Positions 61,390-64,000 of a stretch of DNA of 64,000 nucleotides are shown here, piece after piece. A program made the translations under genes and the position numbers. The stretch spans positions 806,001-870,000 of the forward strand of contig OY969912.1 of the NCBI GenBank assembly GCA_963704505.1, written 5' to 3'. This DNA comes from VRUE01 sp963704505. GTDB taxonomy: Bacteria; Actinomycetota; Thermoleophilia; Solirubrobacterales; 70-9. Positions within the stretch are counted from its first letter, which is position 1. Each line of letters begins with the position of its first letter. The notes below the pieces were generated by a model. The model saw nothing but the letters and a program-made list of their open reading frames with translations, searched no databases and was not told where the DNA came from.

Positions 61390-64000
61390 TTGACCACCAA
61401 GCCGAAATCGACCGTGGATTCTGACCCGTTGGCGCCCTTCAGCGCCCCCGTGCGGCGCTGGTTCGAGGCCTCCTTCGAGGGCCCGACGCCCGCCCAGGTG
61501 ATGGGCTGGGAGAAGATCGCGAGCGGCGCCCACACGCTGATCTGCGCCCCGACCGGCTCCGGCAAGACCTTGGCCAGCTTCCTCTGGGGCATCGACAAGC
61601 TGGCGCGCCAAAAAACCGCCGACGGGCCGAAAGACGACGCCGGGCGACAGGAATCGGCCCGTCAACCCGGGGTGCGGATCGTTTACGTCTCGCCGCTGAA
61701 GGCGCTCTCCTACGACATCGAGCGCAACCTGCGGGCGCCGCTGGCGGGAATCGGCGCGACCGGCATCACCGTCGGCCTGCGCACCGGCGACACGAGCCAG
61801 AAAGACCGTCGCGCGATGGCGAAAACCCCACCGGACATTCTCATCACCACGCCCGAGTCCCTCTACCTGATGCTCTCCTCGAACGTCCGCGAGATCCTCG
61901 CCACGACCGAAGCCGTGATCGTCGACGAGATCCACGCCGTCGCCCAGTCGAAGCGGGGATCGCACCTGGCCCTGACCCTCGAGCGCCTGGACCACCTGGC
62001 GCAGGCGGCCAAAGGTGGCCAGGGCGTCGGCGCATCTGCCGACGGCAGCGGAGGCGAAGCGGAGCAGCCGTCGGATGATTCTGGGGGCGGTGGCGCATCT
62101 GCCGGGGGCAGCGGAGGCGAAGCCGAGCAGTCCCCGGATGATGGCGAAGCCGTCCAGCAGAACTCCGGCGTTCAGCGGATCGGGTTGTCCGCGACGCAGA
62201 GGCCGCTCGAACGGATAGCGGGGTTCTTGGTCGGGCCGAAAAGGGAGTGCGAGATTGTCGACGCGGGGATCGCGAAGGAGCTCGACCTCGAGATCGTCGT
62301 CCCGGTCGAGGACATGGCCGAACCGGGCGCTCCCAACTTCCCGAACTCGGAGGGAGTGCCGGCCGAGGGCGAGCCCCTCGCCCACATCCGCTCGATCTGG
62401 CCGGCGATCTACCCCGAGCTGCTGAAGCTGGTCGAAGAACACAAGTCGACGATCATCTTCGTCAACGCTCGCCGAGCCGCCGAGCGCCTCGCGAAACGTT
62501 TGAACGAGCTCGCAAACGGCGAAGGCGAAGGAGAGCTGCCGGCAACTGAGCATGGTGGGCACGTCCGAACCAGCGACACAGTCGCGGGTCCGGCGGCCCA
62601 AGGTGGCCAGGGCGTCGGCGCATCTGCCGACGGCAGCGGAAGCGAAGCTGAGCAGCCGTCGGATGATGGCGAAGCCGTCCAGCAGGCCCCCGTGGAGGTC
62701 GCCCGCGCCCACCACGGATCCCTGAGCCACGAGGAGCGGATGGTGGTCGAGGAGATGCTGAAGTCGGGGCAGCTGCCCTGCCTGGTGGCCACCTCGTCGC
62801 TCGAGCTGGGGATCGACATGGGGGCCGTCGACCTCGTGATCCAGGTCGAGTCGCCGAAGTCGGTGAGCCGCGGCCTGCAGCGCGTCGGACGCGCCGGGCA
62901 CTCGCTCGGCGAGGTCTCCCGCGGCCGCATTTTCCCGAAGTTCCGAGCCGACCTGCTCGAGTGCGCGGTCGTCGCCAAGCGGATGCGGGCGGGCCAGATC
63001 GAGGAGACCGTGATCCCTCAGAACCCGCTCGACGTGCTCGCCCAGCACCTGGTCTCGATGGCGGCTCTCGACGACTGGAAGATCGACGAGGTCGAGCGCC
63101 TCGTGAACTCCTCCGAGCCCTTTCATGACCTCTCCCGCGAGCAGCTCGAGAACGTCCTCGACATGCTCGACGGCCGCTATCCGTCGGACCGCTTCGCCGA
63201 GCTCCGTCCCCGCATCGTCTGGGACCGGACCGAGGGGACGATGCACGGCCGCAAAGGCTCGCGCCAGCTCGTCGTCACCAACGCCGGCACGATCCCCGAC
63301 CGCGGCCTCTACGGCGTCCATCTCCCCGACGGCCGGCGGGTCGGCGAGCTCGACGAGGAGATGGTCTACGAGGCCAGGCCAGGCCAGACTTTCCTGCTCG
63401 GCGCGACCACCTGGCGGATCGAGGACATCACCCGCGACCGGGTGATCGTCACCCCCGCCCCCGGCGCGCCCGGGGCCGTGCCGTTCTGGAAGGGCGACGG
63501 AATCGGCCGCCCGGCCGAGCTGGGCAAGGCGATCGGCGCCTTCGCCCGCGAGGCGGTCTCCAAAGAGCCGGCCGAGCTGGCGGCCGAGTGCGACCTCGAC
63601 CGCCGTGCCAGCGAGAACCTCGTCGCCTACCTGCGCGAGCAGCAGGCGGCGACGCGGGTCGTCCCCTCCGACCAGACGATCGTCGTCGAGCGCTTCCGCG
63701 ATGAGATCGGCGATTGGCGGCTCTGCGTCCTCTCGCCCTACGGCGGCCGCGTGCACGCGGCATGGGGCCTGGCCCTGAGCCAGAAGATCCGCACCGAGCG
63801 TGACCTCGAGGCCGACGCGATCTGGTCCGACGACGGGATCGTCATCCACATGCCCGACGCCGACGAGCCGCCGCCCAGCGACCTGGTCCTGATCGAGCCC
63901 GACGAGATCGAGGACCTGGTCGTCGCCGAGCTCTCCGGCTCGGCGCTGTTCGGCGCCCGCTTCCGCGAGAACGCCGCCCGCTCGCTTCTGATCCCCCGCG
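61390..64000 (+). CDS. lhr: Lhr-type ATP-dependent helicase, 3' end outside window
   Basis: An open frame of 870 codons to the window end, encoding the N-terminal half of a large helicase-related protein. It has PTPAQVMGWEKIASGAHTLI (Q-motif region), Walker A APTGSGKT, VYVSPLKALSYDIERNLRAP, the VDEIHAVAQSKRG box (motif II), RIGLSATQRPLERIA (motif III), FVNARRAAERLAKRLNEL (motif IV), HHGSLSHEERMVVEEML, ATSSLELGIDMG and QRVGRAGHSLGE (motif VI), then the winged-helix/Lhr-core region. Lhr helicases act as 3'-5' DNA translocases in repair. TTG 61390 is supported by promoter spacing; GTG 61414 is possible. Loops after motifs II and IV carry near-identical repeats (residues ~206-257 and ~402-432). 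Confidence 0.93.
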   Translation, partial: MTTKPKSTVDSDPLAPFSAPVRRWFEASFEGPTPAQVMGWEKIASGAHTLICAPTGSGKTLASFLWGIDKLARQKTADGPKDDAGRQESARQPGVRIVYVSPLKALSYDIERNLRAPLAGIGATGITVGLRTGDTSQKDRRAMAKTPPDILITTPESLYLMLSSNVREILATTEAVIVDEIHAVAQSKRGSHLALTLERLDHLAQAAKGGQGVGASADGSGGEAEQPSDDSGGGGASAGGSGGEAEQSPDDGEAVQQNSGVQRIGLSATQRPLERIAGFLVGPKRECEIVDAGIAKELDLEIVVPVEDMAEPGAPNFPNSEGVPAEGEPLAHIRSIWPAIYPELLKLVEEHKSTIIFVNARRAAERLAKRLNELANGEGEGELPATEHGGHVRTSDTVAGPAAQGGQGVGASADGSGSEAEQPSDDGEAVQQAPVEVARAHHGSLSHEERMVVEEMLKSGQLPCLVATSSLELGIDMGAVDLVIQVESPKSVSRGLQRVGRAGHSLGEVSRGRIFPKFRADLLECAVVAKRMRAGQIEETVIPQNPLDVLAQHLVSMAALDDWKIDEVERLVNSSEPFHDLSREQLENVLDMLDGRYPSDRFAELRPRIVWDRTEGTMHGRKGSRQLVVTNAGTIPDRGLYGVHLPDGRRVGELDEEMVYEARPGQTFLLGATTWRIEDITRDRVIVTPAPGAPGAVPFWKGDGIGRPAELGKAIGAFAREAVSKEPAELAAECDLDRRASENLVAYLREQQAATRVVPSDQTIVVERFRDEIGDWRLCVLSPYGGRVHAAWGLALSQKIRTERDLEADAIWSDDGIVIHMPDADEPPPSDLVLIEPDEIEDLVVAELSGSALFGARFRENAARSLLIPR
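62005..62160 (+). repeat. In-frame repeat units 1 and 2 in lhr, with internal palindrome
   Basis: Unit 1 spans 62005-62079; a diverged unit 2 spans 62089-62160. Both contain GCATCTGCCG, GCAGCGGAGGCGAAG and a GGATGAT end. Unit 1 holds a perfect hairpin, CGTCGGC (62025-62031), loop GCATCT, GCCGACG (62038-62044). Encoded residues are Gly/Ala/Ser/Glu-rich (GVGASADGSGGEAEQPSDD), inserted between helicase motifs II and III. Confidence 0.85.
62593..62685 (+). repeat. In-frame repeat unit 3 in lhr
   Basis: Bases 62593-62667 match unit 1 (62005-62079) at 72 of 75 positions; the next 18 bases (62668-62685) equal the end of unit 2 exactly. The same hairpin is present (62613-62619 with 62626-62632). It lies after motif IV, about 580 bp from unit 1. 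Confidence 0.9.

Noticed and set aside
61273..63849. An 858-codon open frame on the minus strand antisense to lhr
   Set aside because: Its translation is low-complexity and Ala/Arg/Gly/Asp-rich with no recognisable domain, whereas the plus strand encodes every Lhr helicase motif in order. Long antisense frames are expected in very GC-rich DNA.
1..64000. CRISPR arrays, insertion sequences, integrases or prophage genes
   Set aside because: No regularly spaced direct repeats, transposase or integrase motifs were found on either strand. The only notable repeats are the coding repeats inside lhr.

Overview
The window is a compact, very GC-rich chromosomal segment with frequent GTG and TTG starts. 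Many genes are joined by 1-4 nt stop/start overlaps. The gene families (DtxR/IdeR-type regulator, RskA-like anti-sigma factor, fused two-unit WYL regulator of the PafBC type, long Lhr helicase, long-form RmlA, tandem CrcB) suggest an actinobacterium, probably of the Thermoleophilia/Solirubrobacterales kind. The phylum is an inference from gene content; no rRNA marker is present.

Layout. Positions 1-17.3 kb hold housekeeping and stress genes: two tandem ferritin-like proteins, an ECF sigma factor with its zinc-finger anti-sigma factor, a DtxR-type metalloregulator, a HAD phosphatase, an unusual dihydropteroate synthase, an MrfA-like helicase, a LOG-family protein, a secreted GH15-like protein, tRNA-Phe(GAA), two CrcB fluoride channel subunits, a YhaM-like nuclease, a fused PafBC-like regulator, an MBL hydrolase and a penicillin-acylase-family Ntn hydrolase.

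Positions 17.3-61.3 kb form a large cell-surface polysaccharide region, interrupted at 33-35.1 kb by a DJ-1 protein, a GlxA-type regulator and a flavin/F420-type oxidoreductase. It encodes many GT2 and GT4 glycosyltransferases, SAM methyltransferases (one FkbM-type), a sulfotransferase, a Wzm/Wzt-like ABC exporter, a Wzx-like flippase, two Wzy/WaaL-like membrane proteins, a polyprenyl-phosphate sugar-1-phosphate transferase, the complete dTDP-L-rhamnose operon (rmlA-rmlD-rmlB-rmlC), GDP-mannose 4,6-dehydratase, a heptose-kinase-like GHMP kinase and two secreted PslG-like glycoside hydrolases. Its most unusual member is a 1305-residue protein (20812-24729) that joins a GT-A-like domain, a GT4 domain, a coiled coil of about 200 residues and a WbdD-like methyltransferase. 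This suggests glycan synthesis, length measurement and termination in one chain. The nearby Wzt-like ATPase carries its own N-terminal coiled coil.

The window ends in an incomplete Lhr helicase whose two RecA-domain loops carry nearly identical in-frame repeats containing a short palindrome.

Two global patterns recur. First, many starts have a TAnnnT hexamer only 6-10 nt upstream, as expected of leaderless transcripts; several divergent gene pairs share or overlap their -10 hexamers. Second, 8 of 12 convergent gene pairs overlap at their 3' ends, by 4 to 147 bp, leaving little room for ordinary intrinsic terminators. There is no stretch over 300 bases without a supported gene if the small gene at 9273-9545 is accepted; otherwise 9267-9712 would be the only one. 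I saw no CRISPR array, insertion sequence, prophage or rRNA.
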